A program made the translations under genes and the position numbers. Shown piece after piece: positions 11,068 to 20,146 of a stretch of 64,000 bases of DNA. The notes under the pieces are model-generated. The model did no database searches. It had not been told where the DNA came from and saw nothing but the letters and a program-made list of their open reading frames with translations. This DNA comes from Niallia sp. FSL W8-0635 (lineage in GTDB: Bacteria; Bacillota; Bacilli; Bacillales; Cytobacillaceae), in NCBI RefSeq assembly GCF_038007965.1, contig NZ_JBBOYD010000001.1, positions 4,318,501 to 4,382,500 on the forward strand. The letters run 5' to 3'. Every line of letters begins with the position of its first letter. Position 1 is the stretch's first letter.

Positions 11068-11086
11068 TACATTTAAAACGATTTAA

Positions 11087-11121
11087 AAAGTGGCTTTCAT
11101 CTCTTCGACGAAAACCACTTT
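11087..11121 (-). terminator. mntP: Terminator of mntP
   Basis: Arms AAAGTGGCTTTC (11087-11098) and GAAAACCACTTT (11110-11121) pair with one wobble; the minus strand continues with TTTAAAT. Confidence 0.75.
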
Positions 11122-11136
11122 CCTATGTTAGAACAA

Positions 11137-11691
11137 CTATAGGCTAATTAGTAACTTAATTCCAAATATAAGAAGGATTGCGCCTCCAAGCATTTCTCCA
11201 TAGGAACCTAACCACCCCTTTACCTTCCTTCCAATTAGCAAGCCTAACCAGGTTAGTACCATTGCGCTAATTCCAAAGCAAAGTAGTACTACTACGGTTC
11301 TTGCTTGGTATATCCCTAGACTTAAACCAACAGAGAAGCTGTCCAAGCTCACACTGACTGCAAACAAAAGTAAACCAAACCCAACCGGTGTAATTCGGCT
11401 TGTCTCAACTTCTTTAAATCCAGTCCAGATCATTTGAATTCCTAATAGAACAAGCAACGCTCCACCTATATATCCGGCTATTTCACTAAAGTTTTCCGAA
11501 AGAAACTTACCTGCAATCATTCCGAGGAGTGGCATAATTACATGAAAGATTCCGATTACAAAGCCGATTTTTGCGATTTGCTTTAATCTTAGCTGAAACA
11601 TCCCCATACCTAGCCCAACAGAAAATGCATCCATACCTAAAGCAAATGCCATTAAAATAAGTGTAAATAGTTCTCCAACCACTGCAGACAT
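11137..11691 (-). CDS. mntP: Manganese efflux pump MntP (YwlD)
   Basis: A 184-residue protein with six predicted membrane helices made of two internally repeated halves, each with an acidic motif: [10 protein letters not shown] near residue 20 and [10 protein letters not shown] near residue 115, the family metal-site aspartates. It exports excess Mn2+. ATG at 11691 with AAGGGGG upstream. I see no yybP-ykoY manganese riboswitch in the short gap before it. The importer mntABCD lies about 7 kb away in the same window. Confidence 0.92.
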   Translation of the reverse strand: MSAVVGELFTLILMAFALGMDAFSVGLGMGMFQLRLKQIAKIGFVIGIFHVIMPLLGMIAGKFLSENFSEIAGYIGGALLVLLGIQMIWTGFKEVETSRITPVGFGLLLFAVSVSLDSFSVGLSLGIYQARTVVVLLCFGISAMVLTWLGLLIGRKVKGWLGSYGEMLGGAILLIFGIKLLISL

Positions 11692-11795
11692 TTTTTGGCC
11701 CCCTTGGACTTGCTAATTAGAGATTATGCACGTCCAAGTTCATTTAGAAGTGGGATTCTGCAATATTTCCAGATGAAATTTTTTTTCTAAACGCT

Positions 11796-12836
11796 TTATT
11801 TAATCACTTGATGGGAGGCAGCTTTCATTAATCTATTCATGATTGCTTGTCCAACACCGTCTGTCGGAAACATCTCACCAAAGATGATATCTACTTGTTT
11901 ATGATCAAAGCTACGCAAACCATCATAAAGCTCTGTAGCTACTGTGGATAAATCTGCTCGTATTCCACAAGCATAAATAAAGTCAGCTTGATAGTATTCT
12001 TTATTTTCTGCGGTTGTAAGGACACCCACTTTATGTCCCTTTTGTTTTTCTTCTTCCACTAATAATTGTATTTTTTCTTTTGAACCATCTACTAGAAACA
12101 ATGGTGCATTAGGGGCATAATGGGTATATTTCATTCCTGGCGATTTCGGCTTGATTTCTTTATTTGTGAGTGCTTGGTCCATTTTAACTTCTCCCACAAC
12201 ACTTTCTAGTTGTTCTTTCGTAATACCACCGGGACGAAGAATAACTACCGTTTCATCCGTACAATCAACAACCGTTGATTCAACTCCTACCCCAGTCGGA
12301 CCTCCATCGACTATTCCCGCTATATAAGAATCTAAATCCTCTTTTACATGCGTTGCTTTTGTCGGGCTTGGTTTCCCAGAACGATTAGCGCTTGGAGCAG
12401 CAATTGGTAAACCTGCTTCTTCAATGATTCGTAACGCAACAGGATGATCAGGCATCCGAATGCCTACTGTGGATAAACCTGCAGTGGCTACTTCTGATAA
12501 CACCCCTTGTTTCTTTTCAAAAATAATAGTTAGTGGGCCAGGCCAAAAGGCATCCATTAACTTTTCCGCTGTTGCTGGTACTGTTTCTACTAATTCAACT
12601 AATTGCGCTCGTTTTGCAATATGTATGATAAGCGGATTATCAGACGGTCTTCCTTTTGCAGCAAATATTTTTGTTATAGCTGAATCTTCCTTTGCATTTC
12701 CCCCTAATCCATAAACCGTTTCTGTCGGGAATGCAACAACCTCATTTTTTTTCAAAAGATCAGCAGCTTGTTTTATATGTGAATAACTTTCTTCCTTATC
12801 CACATTTTTATCCACTGACCAATAAATTGTCTTCAT
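11796..12836 (-). CDS. ywlC: L-threonylcarbamoyladenylate synthase (Sua5/YwlC)
   Basis: Makes threonylcarbamoyl-AMP from threonine, bicarbonate and ATP for the tRNA t6A37 modification. The YrdC catalytic domain (about 10-205) shows FPTETVYGLG, KGRPSDNPL and SANRSGKPSPT; a linker and a Sua5 C-terminal domain (about 235-346) follow, giving the full 346-residue form rather than the short TsaC. ATG at 12836 with AAGGTGG upstream. Two DnaA boxes fall inside its first 15 codons and more lie upstream. Confidence 0.95.
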   Translation of the reverse strand: MKTIYWSVDKNVDKEESYSHIKQAADLLKKNEVVAFPTETVYGLGGNAKEDSAITKIFAAKGRPSDNPLIIHIAKRAQLVELVETVPATAEKLMDAFWPGPLTIIFEKKQGVLSEVATAGLSTVGIRMPDHPVALRIIEEAGLPIAAPSANRSGKPSPTKATHVKEDLDSYIAGIVDGGPTGVGVESTVVDCTDETVVILRPGGITKEQLESVVGEVKMDQALTNKEIKPKSPGMKYTHYAPNAPLFLVDGSKEKIQLLVEEEKQKGHKVGVLTTAENKEYYQADFIYACGIRADLSTVATELYDGLRSFDHKQVDIIFGEMFPTDGVGQAIMNRLMKAASHQVIK

Positions 12837-13061
12837 TTATATCCACCTTTTTCAATTCTAATATTTCTTCCTCATAATCGCGTCTAATTCCTCATTTTTC
12901 GACAATAACACCATTTGCTAAAAAGGACAAGTATCTGATCAAATTGGAATAAAAATCTGACTTGTCCACAAATTGTGAATAAATAGCATGAAAAAGTGGA
13001 TAACTTATGCTATTTATCCACAATATTCATTGGAATATACATGAAATGTGAGTTATCAACA
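12796..13061. promoter_or_regulatory. DnaA-box cluster spanning the ywlC start region
   Basis: Perfect TTATCCACA boxes at 12796-12804 and 13014-13022; one-mismatch boxes TTATCCACT (12808-12816), TTGTCCACA (12962-12970), TTATTCACA (complement of 12974-12982), TTATCCACT (complement of 12995-13003) and TTATCAACA (13053-13061). Seven boxes in 266 bp is far above expectation. B. subtilis has several such clusters outside oriC, and I recall one at ywlC. Confidence 0.75.
12973..13023 (-). terminator. 17-bp inverted repeat across the ywlB stop codon
   Basis: Arms 12973-12989 and 13007-13023 pair with one mismatch around a 17-base loop and include the ywlB stop. There is no strong T-run. Each arm carries a DnaA box, so the symmetry may reflect DnaA binding as much as transcription termination. 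Confidence 0.5.
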
Positions 13062-13465
13062 GTGAAAACGCTTTTTACAGCATTCGACTCTTTCAATATT
13101 TGTGGAATTTCGTCCACGTCTATCTTCTGAAACCCTAATAACTGAAATAATTGGATAGAATGCTGATTATTAACACTGCAATAGATAGCATCCATATCTT
13201 TTTCTTTCGCTAATTTTAGCGCTTGCTGAATTAAAAACAAAATATCTTCTACCGTTCCATCAGATAGTACCATCGAACGAAGCAAACCAACTTTTCCAAA
13301 GGGTTCTATCCCAATCGTTCCGATAAGCGCCTGATCAGCTTCTGTTTCCATTAGCAAAAAGTACTCTAGCCACTCTGCTAAACCTTCGACAGTCACTCCT
13401 GCTTTATTTAAAAAAGAAGCAATTTTTTCTACATCTCCCGTTTCACCTTGTCTAATAATATGCAT
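13010..13465 (-). CDS. ywlB: GNAT-family N-acetyltransferase, YwlB-like
   Basis: A 151-residue single-domain protein with the GNAT outline: MHIIRQGETGDVEKIASFLNKAG as first strand-helix, a central acceptor segment IGTIGIEPFGKVGLLRSMVLSDG, and the typical C-terminal NNQHSIQLFQLLGFQKID. Position beside ywlC equals ywlB in B. subtilis. The acyl acceptor is unknown to me. ATG at 13465. Its 3' end lies inside the DnaA-box cluster. Confidence 0.75.
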   Translation of the reverse strand: MHIIRQGETGDVEKIASFLNKAGVTVEGLAEWLEYFLLMETEADQALIGTIGIEPFGKVGLLRSMVLSDGTVEDILFLIQQALKLAKEKDMDAIYCSVNNQHSIQLFQLLGFQKIDVDEIPQILKESNAVKSVFTVDNSHFMYIPMNIVDK

Positions 13466-13538
13466 CTAACCTGTCACCTCTTCATCTACTATTTATTCTA
13501 TTACTATGAAAAGGTAACGAAAAAAATGCTAGATTTTC

Positions 13539-15212
13539 TTATTTTAAACCAAACTCTTTTATTTTGTTATATAAAGTTCCTCTTGAAATCCCTAACAATG
13601 TGGCGGCAGCACTCTTATTCCCATAGGTTTTAATGAGCGCCTCTTCTATACGTTGCATTTCATCCTCTTCCTTATTCCCTTTTTCTTCTCGAATCGAAAC
13701 TTTATACTGATCCACAATCTCAGCAGGAATCTGCTCAACCATAATTTCCTTATTGTCTTCACTTACTAACACACTGTGCTCTATTACATTGTTTAGCTCT
13801 TTTATATTGCCTGGCCAATCATATGCACTCAGAATATGTAATGCTTGTTCATTTATTTTGTTTACTTTTTTATTATGTTTTTCCTTATAAATTTTTATAA
13901 ACTCGTTTACTAGACCTGGTATATCCTCTTTTCGATTACGGAGTGGCGGAATTTCAATATGAATAACGCTAATTTGATAATAGAGCTTTTCATTAAATTC
14001 CCCTTTCCTTACTAACTCTCCTAAAGGCTGGGTAGTGGATAGGATGAATCTTGTTGCCACTTTTTTCTGTTGTTCTCCTCCAACTCTAGTAAAAGATTGA
14101 TCTGTCATATAAAATAAAAGTTTTTCTTGAACAGCAGGTGGCATCTTATCCACCTCTTCAATAAATAATGTTCCTGTTTCTGCCTGCTCTAGCTTTCCTT
14201 CTATTTCCTCTGTATCCTCAGAATCAAAGGTCATTTTCTGATAGCCAAACAATTCCATCTCTATTAAATCTTTTGGAACCGTTGAGCAATTTAGAGATAA
14301 AAATGGATTACTTCTTTTCGATCCACCATAATGAATGGCCTGTGCGAGCAGTTCTTTCCCAGTGCCTGCTTCCCCAGTAATAAGAACTGGTATTTCTGCT
14401 GAAGCTACTTTTTGAGCAATTTCAACCGCTCTTTTCACTTCCTTGCTTTCAGATAAAATAGAAGAAAAAGGTTCTTCTTTTTGAATATATAAGGATGGAT
14501 TTGAATCTAATTCCTGATTTAAACGAATTAGCTTCGTTATATCACGTTCCGTTGAAATTCCACCGATTATTTCATTATCCACAAGGACAGGGGAAGCGTT
14601 AATTAATACATGTGTATGTTCATTTGGACGATGATACGTACCTCTAATCGGATTGCCTTCTTTTAGTATTTTGTGTAATTGAATGGATTCTGAGTCAAAA
14701 TGCTCTCCAATTTTTTTGCCAATAATCGCTTCTTTTCTTATATGATACGTATCCTCTGCCACGCTATTCCAGTAGAATACCGTTCCGTTTCTATCAACTG
14801 CTGTTACTGCATCGTTAATTGTTTCTGCCAATGTTTCAAAATAAGTTGTGACCTGTCTATTTTCCTTTTGTAAAATCCGAATTCTTGCAGCAGCAGTTAC
14901 AATCCCTTGGTAATTCCTATCCTTCTTTATAATTATCGGTCTTAGCCAATTGATTTCTTCTTTATTTATCTCCTTGCTCGAAATGGCATCTGATGGCAAT
15001 ATCCTGCTTGCATGTAGCCAGTCCCTAATTGTTTGACTTTTACCCATAGCTGAAAAAAGGAACTGCTCTTCTTTTCCAATTGTATATAGCTTCTCGCTTT
15101 CTATAATGGCGTAGGAATAGTCTAGTAACACATCTGTTAATGTGCTGATTGTTTCTTTGTCTGAGAGGATGGTAAATGAAGTTTCTATCTCCAGTTGCGA
15201 ATCGGTAAACAT
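13539..15212 (-). CDS. PAS-AAA-Fis transcriptional regulator with degenerate sigma-54 activator domain
   Basis: A 557-residue regulator adjacent to pruA and putB and probably their controller. An uncharacterised N-terminal sensory region (1-115) precedes a PAS domain (about 122-230), an AAA+ domain (about 250-480) and a Fis-type helix-turn-helix (about 520-557). Walker A is intact (GEAGTGKE, 280-287), but the GAFTGA loop is replaced by MTFDSE (327-332), Walker B reads FIEEV instead of FLDEI, and the arginine-finger segment reads FNEKLYYQIS with both usual arginines absent. It is therefore unlikely to remodel sigma-54 holoenzyme. RocR-like in architecture. ATG at 15212 with AAAGGA upstream. 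Confidence 0.85.
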   Translation of the reverse strand: MFTDSQLEIETSFTILSDKETISTLTDVLLDYSYAIIESEKLYTIGKEEQFLFSAMGKSQTIRDWLHASRILPSDAISSKEINKEEINWLRPIIIKKDRNYQGIVTAAARIRILQKENRQVTTYFETLAETINDAVTAVDRNGTVFYWNSVAEDTYHIRKEAIIGKKIGEHFDSESIQLHKILKEGNPIRGTYHRPNEHTHVLINASPVLVDNEIIGGISTERDITKLIRLNQELDSNPSLYIQKEEPFSSILSESKEVKRAVEIAQKVASAEIPVLITGEAGTGKELLAQAIHYGGSKRSNPFLSLNCSTVPKDLIEMELFGYQKMTFDSEDTEEIEGKLEQAETGTLFIEEVDKMPPAVQEKLLFYMTDQSFTRVGGEQQKKVATRFILSTTQPLGELVRKGEFNEKLYYQISVIHIEIPPLRNRKEDIPGLVNEFIKIYKEKHNKKVNKINEQALHILSAYDWPGNIKELNNVIEHSVLVSEDNKEIMVEQIPAEIVDQYKVSIREEKGNKEEDEMQRIEEALIKTYGNKSAAATLLGISRGTLYNKIKEFGLK

Positions 15213-15273
15213 GGCTTAATCCTTTCTTTCCTTATTATTGATAATTTATCATTAAATAATCGTTTTTTCCAAT

Positions 15274-15325
15274 GGCTGTTTTCGTTACTGTGAACCATAG
15301 CCTGCATACACTTCACTTTCCAATA
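15274..15325. mobile_element. Truncated left end of the MITE-like element
   Basis: GGCTGTTTTCGTTACTG and the following AGCCTGCATACACTTC match the first about 50 bp of the 10871 copy, after which similarity stops. No right end or target duplication is visible. Confidence 0.6.
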
Positions 15326-15343
15326 AGGGGGAATACATCAAAA

Positions 15344-15444
15344 AAGCTGTCTCCGAAAGGGAGTCACACTTGAATAATTAATATACAGAAGTTTTTACTT
15401 CTTTCTAGTAATATCCTTGTGATTCTCTTTATTGGAGACAGCTT
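15344..15444 (-). terminator. Long-armed terminator of the proline catabolic genes
   Basis: AAGCTGTCTCC (15344-15354) pairs with GGAGACAGCTT (15434-15444) across about 80 bases that are themselves partly self-complementary (AGAAGT with ACTTCT). On the minus strand the stem is followed by TTTTTTG, after the pruA stop at 15466. Confidence 0.7.
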
Positions 15445-15465
15445 GATTATGGCTTCGCTTTATTG

Positions 15466-17049
15466 TTACAATACTTTTCTTGTGCTTAATTTTGCTTGTG
15501 TGAAGAGTAGGAGATAGTCAAATCCTCCTGCTTTGGAGTCAGTTCCGGACATATTGAAACCTCCGAATGGATGCACTCCTACTAGTGCTCCTGTACATTT
15601 TTTATTAATATACAGGTTGCCGCAATGTTGATTTTCTAATGCATATTGGATTCGATCTTCTTCGGCAGAAAAGAAGGATCCAGTTAATCCATAATCCGTA
15701 TCGTTATATACTTCAATACCTGTTTTCCAATCAGGCACTTTACAAATTGCCAATACTGGACCAAAGATTTCTTCTTTCATAATGCGGGCATCTGCAGGAA
15801 CGTCAGTGAAAATGGTTGGCTCTATATAATAGCCGTTTCCTTGTGCACGGGATCCACCTGTTACTAACTTCCCTTCGGCTTTACCGATTTCAATATAGCC
15901 TAATATTTTATTTAATGCCTTTTCATCAATAACAGGTCCTACTGATGCATTTGTTTCCGGAAGACCAATGGCGAGATTTTTCGTTCGAGCTACTACTTTT
16001 TCTACTACTTGATCGTATACAGACTCAACAATGATTGCTCTTGAGCCAGCAGAACATTTTTGTCCTTGGAATCCAAATGCTGCTGCTACAATCGCTTCTG
16101 CTGCTGCGTCGATATCTGCTGTTTCATCTACTACGATGCCATCTTTCCCGCCCATTTCTGCAACAATGCGCTTTAACCAAATTTGGCCAGGCTGAACGAC
16201 AGATGCACGCTCATAAATACGACATCCTACGGCACGAGATCCGGTGAAGGAGATAAATCTTGTTTTTGGATGTTCTACTAAATATTCGCCTACTTCCAAG
16301 CCATCGCCCGGAAGATAGTTGATAACTCCAGGTGGTAAACCTACCTCTTCCATTAACTCTACAAACTTAGCTGCAATAACCGGAGTATTATCGGAAGGCT
16401 TTAAGATAACCGTATTTCCTGATACAACTCCAGCCACTGTTGTTCCTGCCATAATGGCAAGTGGAAAGTTAAATGGAGAAATGACAATACCGACACCAAG
16501 TGGAATATAGGTAATCTTATTATCCACTTCGCCTGCCGTTGGATATAACGGCTGATTTTTAGCTGTTTCGCTTAAACGAAGCATTTCTCTTCCATAGAAC
16601 TCAAGGAAGTCAATAGCCTCGGCGGTATCTACATCGGCCTCCGCCCAATTCTTCCCTGACTCTAAAATTAAGTAAGCGGAAAACTCATGCTTTCTTTCTC
16701 TCATTAGTTGCGCTGCTTTAAATAAATATTCGGCACGCTCTGACGCTTTTACCTTCTTCCATGTCTCAAAAGTATGTAATGCTTCTTGCATTGCTTTTTC
16801 TGCATATTCTTTATTCCCTTTGCTTACTTCTCCGATTACTTCATCTACATTTGCCGGATTAATCGATACCGTTTTTTCTTCTGTAATAATTTTATCCTTC
16901 CCAATGACAAGGGGAAATGTTTTTCCTAGTTCCCCTTTTACTTTTTGAATAGCTGCTTCCATCGCATGTTGGTTTTCAACCTTTGTGAAATCAGTAAACG
17001 GCTCATTTTTATATGGTGGTATACTTGTCATGTTTGTCATGTTTGTCAT
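15466..17049 (-). CDS. pruA: 1-pyrroline-5-carboxylate dehydrogenase
   Basis: Oxidises P5C (glutamate semialdehyde) to glutamate with NAD+, the second step of proline and arginine breakdown. ALDH superfamily, 527 residues: catalytic C332 in [11 protein letters not shown], general base E298 in AEMGGKDG, substrate/NAD motif [10 protein letters not shown] (191-200) and FTGSRAVG. Equivalent to RocA/PutC of B. subtilis (about 515). The start region is a 9-bp tandem repeat giving MTNMTNMTS; the first ATG (17049) has AAAGGAG 8 bases upstream. Lies downstream of putB in one likely operon. Confidence 0.95.
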   Translation of the reverse strand: MTNMTNMTSIPPYKNEPFTDFTKVENQHAMEAAIQKVKGELGKTFPLVIGKDKIITEEKTVSINPANVDEVIGEVSKGNKEYAEKAMQEALHTFETWKKVKASERAEYLFKAAQLMRERKHEFSAYLILESGKNWAEADVDTAEAIDFLEFYGREMLRLSETAKNQPLYPTAGEVDNKITYIPLGVGIVISPFNFPLAIMAGTTVAGVVSGNTVILKPSDNTPVIAAKFVELMEEVGLPPGVINYLPGDGLEVGEYLVEHPKTRFISFTGSRAVGCRIYERASVVQPGQIWLKRIVAEMGGKDGIVVDETADIDAAAEAIVAAAFGFQGQKCSAGSRAIIVESVYDQVVEKVVARTKNLAIGLPETNASVGPVIDEKALNKILGYIEIGKAEGKLVTGGSRAQGNGYYIEPTIFTDVPADARIMKEEIFGPVLAICKVPDWKTGIEVYNDTDYGLTGSFFSAEEDRIQYALENQHCGNLYINKKCTGALVGVHPFGGFNMSGTDSKAGGFDYLLLFTQAKLSTRKVL

Positions 17050-17163
17050 GTTTATTTCTCCTTTTCATTTTATTTATTTTGTTTTTTCAGTGTTGAATTT
17101 TTCAATCATTCTCTAAAACTATTAACCTTTAAAAATAAAAGGGGAGTTCTTTTACAGGTATGC

Positions 17164-18078
17164 TTATTTAAACAAATTTTTAAGAATAAACCATACATTT
17201 GCCGGCCTTTCTGCTAATCTTCTCATAAAATATCCGAACCAATCTTTTCCATAGGGGACATATACTCTTACTTTGTATCCTTCTTCCACTAGCTTATTTT
17301 GCAAATCTTCACATATGCCATAAAGCATTTGGAATTCAAACTTGTCTTTAGCTATTCCATGCTTATCAGCAAGCTCTTTTGTGAATTGAATAATTTTTTC
17401 ATCATGGCTGGCAACAGCTGTATAATTTCCATTCAGCATATGCATTTCTATGATTTTTTTGTAGTTTTCATCTACATCTTTTTTCTCTGGAAAAGCAACA
17501 TCTGGTGACTCTTTATAAGCACCTTTTACGAGACGCAAATTGGCTTGTAACGCATTCAAATGTTTCATATCTTCTTCTGTTCGATATAAATATGCTTGAA
17601 TGACTAAACCAACATTATCAAATTCTTGACGAAGCTCTTCATAGATATCGATTGTTATTTGACAATGGGCATAGTCTTCCATATCGATGCGAACAAAATT
17701 TCCGTATTGGTTTGCTCGAGAAACAATTTTCCACATATTACTTAAACATAAGTCTTTATCAATATCTAATCCAAGAGATGTCATTTTCACCGATAAATGG
17801 GATTGAACCCCTGATGCATGAATTTCATCTAATGTTTTTAAAGACATGATTGTTGATTCATTTGCTTCTTCTTTCGTGTAGACGAATTCTCCCAAATGGT
17901 CAAGGGTAACTACTCTACCGGATTTGTTTAATTCTGCGACTTTCGAAATCGCTTCTGCAATGGATTCCCCAGAAACGAATCGTTTCGCTCCAAAGCGTAA
18001 GCCATATTTGCGAGCTAGCTTATTTGCGGATTTATTCTTAGCTAATGACTGAAACATATTTCTCAATGCAACTTCCAT
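17164..18078 (-). CDS. putB: Proline dehydrogenase
   Basis: FAD enzyme that oxidises proline to P5C, which the product of the next gene converts to glutamate. The 304-residue monofunctional form has the TIM-barrel motifs VKMTSLGLDID, FVRIDMEDYA, QAYLYRTEEDM, LRLVKGAYKE and the C-terminal YGKDWFGYFMRRLAERPAN. The ATG at 18078 follows GGGGAG at 9 bases; the open frame extends eight codons upstream but contains the ribosome site. The interval upstream contains three copies of TTTTGTTTAA, possible operators. Confidence 0.94.
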   Translation of the reverse strand: MEVALRNMFQSLAKNKSANKLARKYGLRFGAKRFVSGESIAEAISKVAELNKSGRVVTLDHLGEFVYTKEEANESTIMSLKTLDEIHASGVQSHLSVKMTSLGLDIDKDLCLSNMWKIVSRANQYGNFVRIDMEDYAHCQITIDIYEELRQEFDNVGLVIQAYLYRTEEDMKHLNALQANLRLVKGAYKESPDVAFPEKKDVDENYKKIIEMHMLNGNYTAVASHDEKIIQFTKELADKHGIAKDKFEFQMLYGICEDLQNKLVEEGYKVRVYVPYGKDWFGYFMRRLAERPANVWFILKNLFK

Positions 18079-18102
18079 TATCAGGCTCCCCTTTTTAAAC
18101 AC

Positions 18103-18220
18103 TTTTGTTTAAAATATATCCACTGTACATTTTTGTTTAATTGATGCTTTGATTATACAATAGGACTTCCTTAAAAATCTATAATTTTCTGATAAATTTT
18201 TATTATTAGATTAAACAAAA
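18103..18220. promoter_or_regulatory. Repeated TTTTGTTTAA motifs upstream of putB
   Basis: Identical 10-mers occur at 18103-18112 and 18131-18140 (28 bp apart) and inverted at 18211-18220. No GG-N10-GC sigma-54 promoter is seen in this interval; a TATAAT (complement of 18153-18158) is present. Operator function is inferred. Confidence 0.35.
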
Positions 18221-18320
18221 TAATGGAAGCGCATAACTGAAAATTCATCTTATTCCTATCAAAAAAAGATTATCCTAAAAGTACGATTCTCAAAAGAAGG
18301 CTTTCTATTAAAACCCACTT

Positions 18321-18351
18321 TTAAGAGAGTACTTCTAAGACAATCTCTTAA
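18321..18351 (-). terminator. Hairpin at the end of the mnt operon
   Basis: TTAAGAGA (18321-18328) and TCTCTTAA (18344-18351) form an 8-bp stem overlapping the mntD stop. The following minus-strand sequence is only weakly T-rich. Confidence 0.5.
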
Positions 18352-19238
18352 CTAATGCTATATGTTCTCTTCTTTTTTCTCCCTATAAAATACTTTGCTA
18401 AAACTCCATATTTCGGAGAGCAAAGAAAACTAATCATAAAAATGATTCCTGTGGAAAAGGCCATGGCCCCTGAGATGGAGGTATCTAACCATACGGCCAT
18501 ATAATAGCCAATAAATGCAGACAGGATTCCAAAGCAACTACTTAATAGAAATAGAAAGGATAAGCGATCTGTCCATAAATAAGCAGCTGCGGCAGGAGTT
18601 ATCAACATGGCAACTACCATTATTGCTCCGACCGCATCAAATGCAGCTACGGTTGTTAAAGACACTAAAGACATAAACAGATAGTGCATAAAGATAACTG
18701 GAATACCGAGACTTGCAGCAAGCGCAGGGTCAAAAGATGTAATCTTCCATTCCTTATAGAAGGCTAGTATAACAGCGACAACAATTAGTAAAACAACGCT
18801 TAGTAATACAACTGCTTCTGGTACACTTCCAAGAAGCGGAATTTCCATTCTCTCCCAAGGGATAAACGTTATTTCTCCCATCAAAGTATGCTTCACATCT
18901 AAATGAGCATTTCCTACTTTGGTTGCTATGAGAATAACCCCAATCGCAAATAAGGTCGTAAATACAATCCCAATCGAAGCCTCCTGCTGTACACCTCGTG
19001 TATGAAGCCATTGAACAACAATTGCAGTAACCAAACCTGTAATAACCGCCCCAATCAACATATGGATTCCTGTTAATTCTCTAGTAATTAAATAAGCACA
19101 TACAATTCCCAAGAGCACGGTATGACTTATGGCATCTGCCATCATCGCCATCCTTCTTAAAATTAACAGAACACCAATTAGACCACAGCTTAATCCAACT
19201 AATGAGGCAGTTAACAATATCCATCCTGTATAGCTCAT
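18348..19238 (-). CDS. mntD: Manganese ABC transporter permease MntD
   Basis: A 296-residue ABC-3 family permease with about eight to nine membrane helices and the cytoplasmic coupling helix region (SFDPALAASLGIP near residue 170). Second of two permease genes, in the order mntA-mntB-mntC-mntD. It starts at the base where mntC stops (ATG/stop overlap), so it is translationally coupled. Zinc transporters look similar; the paired permeases, MntR-like operator and gene order favour Mn2+. Confidence 0.88.
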   Translation of the reverse strand: MSYTGWILLTASLVGLSCGLIGVLLILRRMAMMADAISHTVLLGIVCAYLITRELTGIHMLIGAVITGLVTAIVVQWLHTRGVQQEASIGIVFTTLFAIGVILIATKVGNAHLDVKHTLMGEITFIPWERMEIPLLGSVPEAVVLLSVVLLIVVAVILAFYKEWKITSFDPALAASLGIPVIFMHYLFMSLVSLTTVAAFDAVGAIMVVAMLITPAAAAYLWTDRLSFLFLLSSCFGILSAFIGYYMAVWLDTSISGAMAFSTGIIFMISFLCSPKYGVLAKYFIGRKKKRTYSIS

Positions 19239-20146
19239 TATTGTTCTACCTCCTTCGTCATTTCTAATAGAGCTATACTCTTTCTTTGTTTTTTTTGCTG
19301 AAAAAATACAACTGCCAATCCCTTTTTACTTCCTAAAAATAAGGATACAAGGAAAACAGAAGATGCTGTTACCACAATAAAGGGGCCAGTTGGCCATCCC
19401 TTGCCGACTGTACTAAGTAATGTCCCAACCATTCCCGAACTTCCACCAAACAAAGCGGATAGAATTACCATCACTTTGAACGATTCTGTCCAATATCTTG
19501 CACTCACGCTCGGAATTATTAATAAAGCGGCCATTAAAATAACACCAACCGCTTGAATCCCAACAACGATGACTAATACAAGGATTGCCATATATAATGC
19601 ATTCATCTTAGTTGTCGATATGCCTAAGCCTTTAGCAAAGCTAGGATCGAACAAAAAGATTTTCCATTCTTTAAATAAAAGCACCGTTAGGAAAAGGACA
19701 ATCAGAGCAACTGTCATCATTGTCCAAACATCCTTCGAAACCATAGAAGCTGCCTGCCCGAATATAAAACTATCTAACCCACTTTGATTACCACCAGGCA
19801 TCCGATTTGCAAATGTTAACAGCATAATCCCTAAGCCAAAAAAGACAGATAAAACAATTCCCATTGCCGCATCTTCCTTCACTCGACTAGAGCTTCTTAT
19901 CCACTGAATAAGAAAAGCACCTAATAATGCAGTAATCGCTGCTCCAATAACCATCACAAAAAGATTTTTTTCTCCTACTATCATAAAACCAAGTACTACT
20001 CCTGGTAATGCTGCATGAGAAAGAGCATCACTCATTAAGCTTTGTCTTTTCCAATAAGCAAAGCTACCAATGACACCAGCTGCCATTCCTAATAAGAAGG
20101 TACTGAATAAAACGGATTGCGCATTATAAGAAAGAAAACTAAACAT
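19238..20146 (-). CDS. mntC: Manganese ABC transporter permease MntC
   Basis: A 302-residue ABC-3 family permease, paralogous to the downstream mntD (shared KEWKI.LFDPSFAKGLGIST motif and DALSHAALPGVV near the N-terminus). About nine helices and a basic C-terminal tail (QQKKQRKS). Its ATG overlaps the mntB stop and its stop overlaps the mntD start, a tightly coupled operon. Confidence 0.88.
   Translation of the reverse strand: MFSFLSYNAQSVLFSTFLLGMAAGVIGSFAYWKRQSLMSDALSHAALPGVVLGFMIVGEKNLFVMVIGAAITALLGAFLIQWIRSSSRVKEDAAMGIVLSVFFGLGIMLLTFANRMPGGNQSGLDSFIFGQAASMVSKDVWTMMTVALIVLFLTVLLFKEWKIFLFDPSFAKGLGISTTKMNALYMAILVLVIVVGIQAVGVILMAALLIIPSVSARYWTESFKVMVILSALFGGSSGMVGTLLSTVGKGWPTGPFIVVTASSVFLVSLFLGSKKGLAVVFFQQKKQRKSIALLEMTKEVEQ

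Noticed and set aside
11692..11795. Possible manganese riboswitch before mntP
   Set aside because: The interval is short and shows none of the conserved yybP-ykoY segments.
16945..17217. 90-codon plus-strand frame between pruA and putB
   Set aside because: Antisense to both gene ends, Cys/Phe-rich, no ribosome site.
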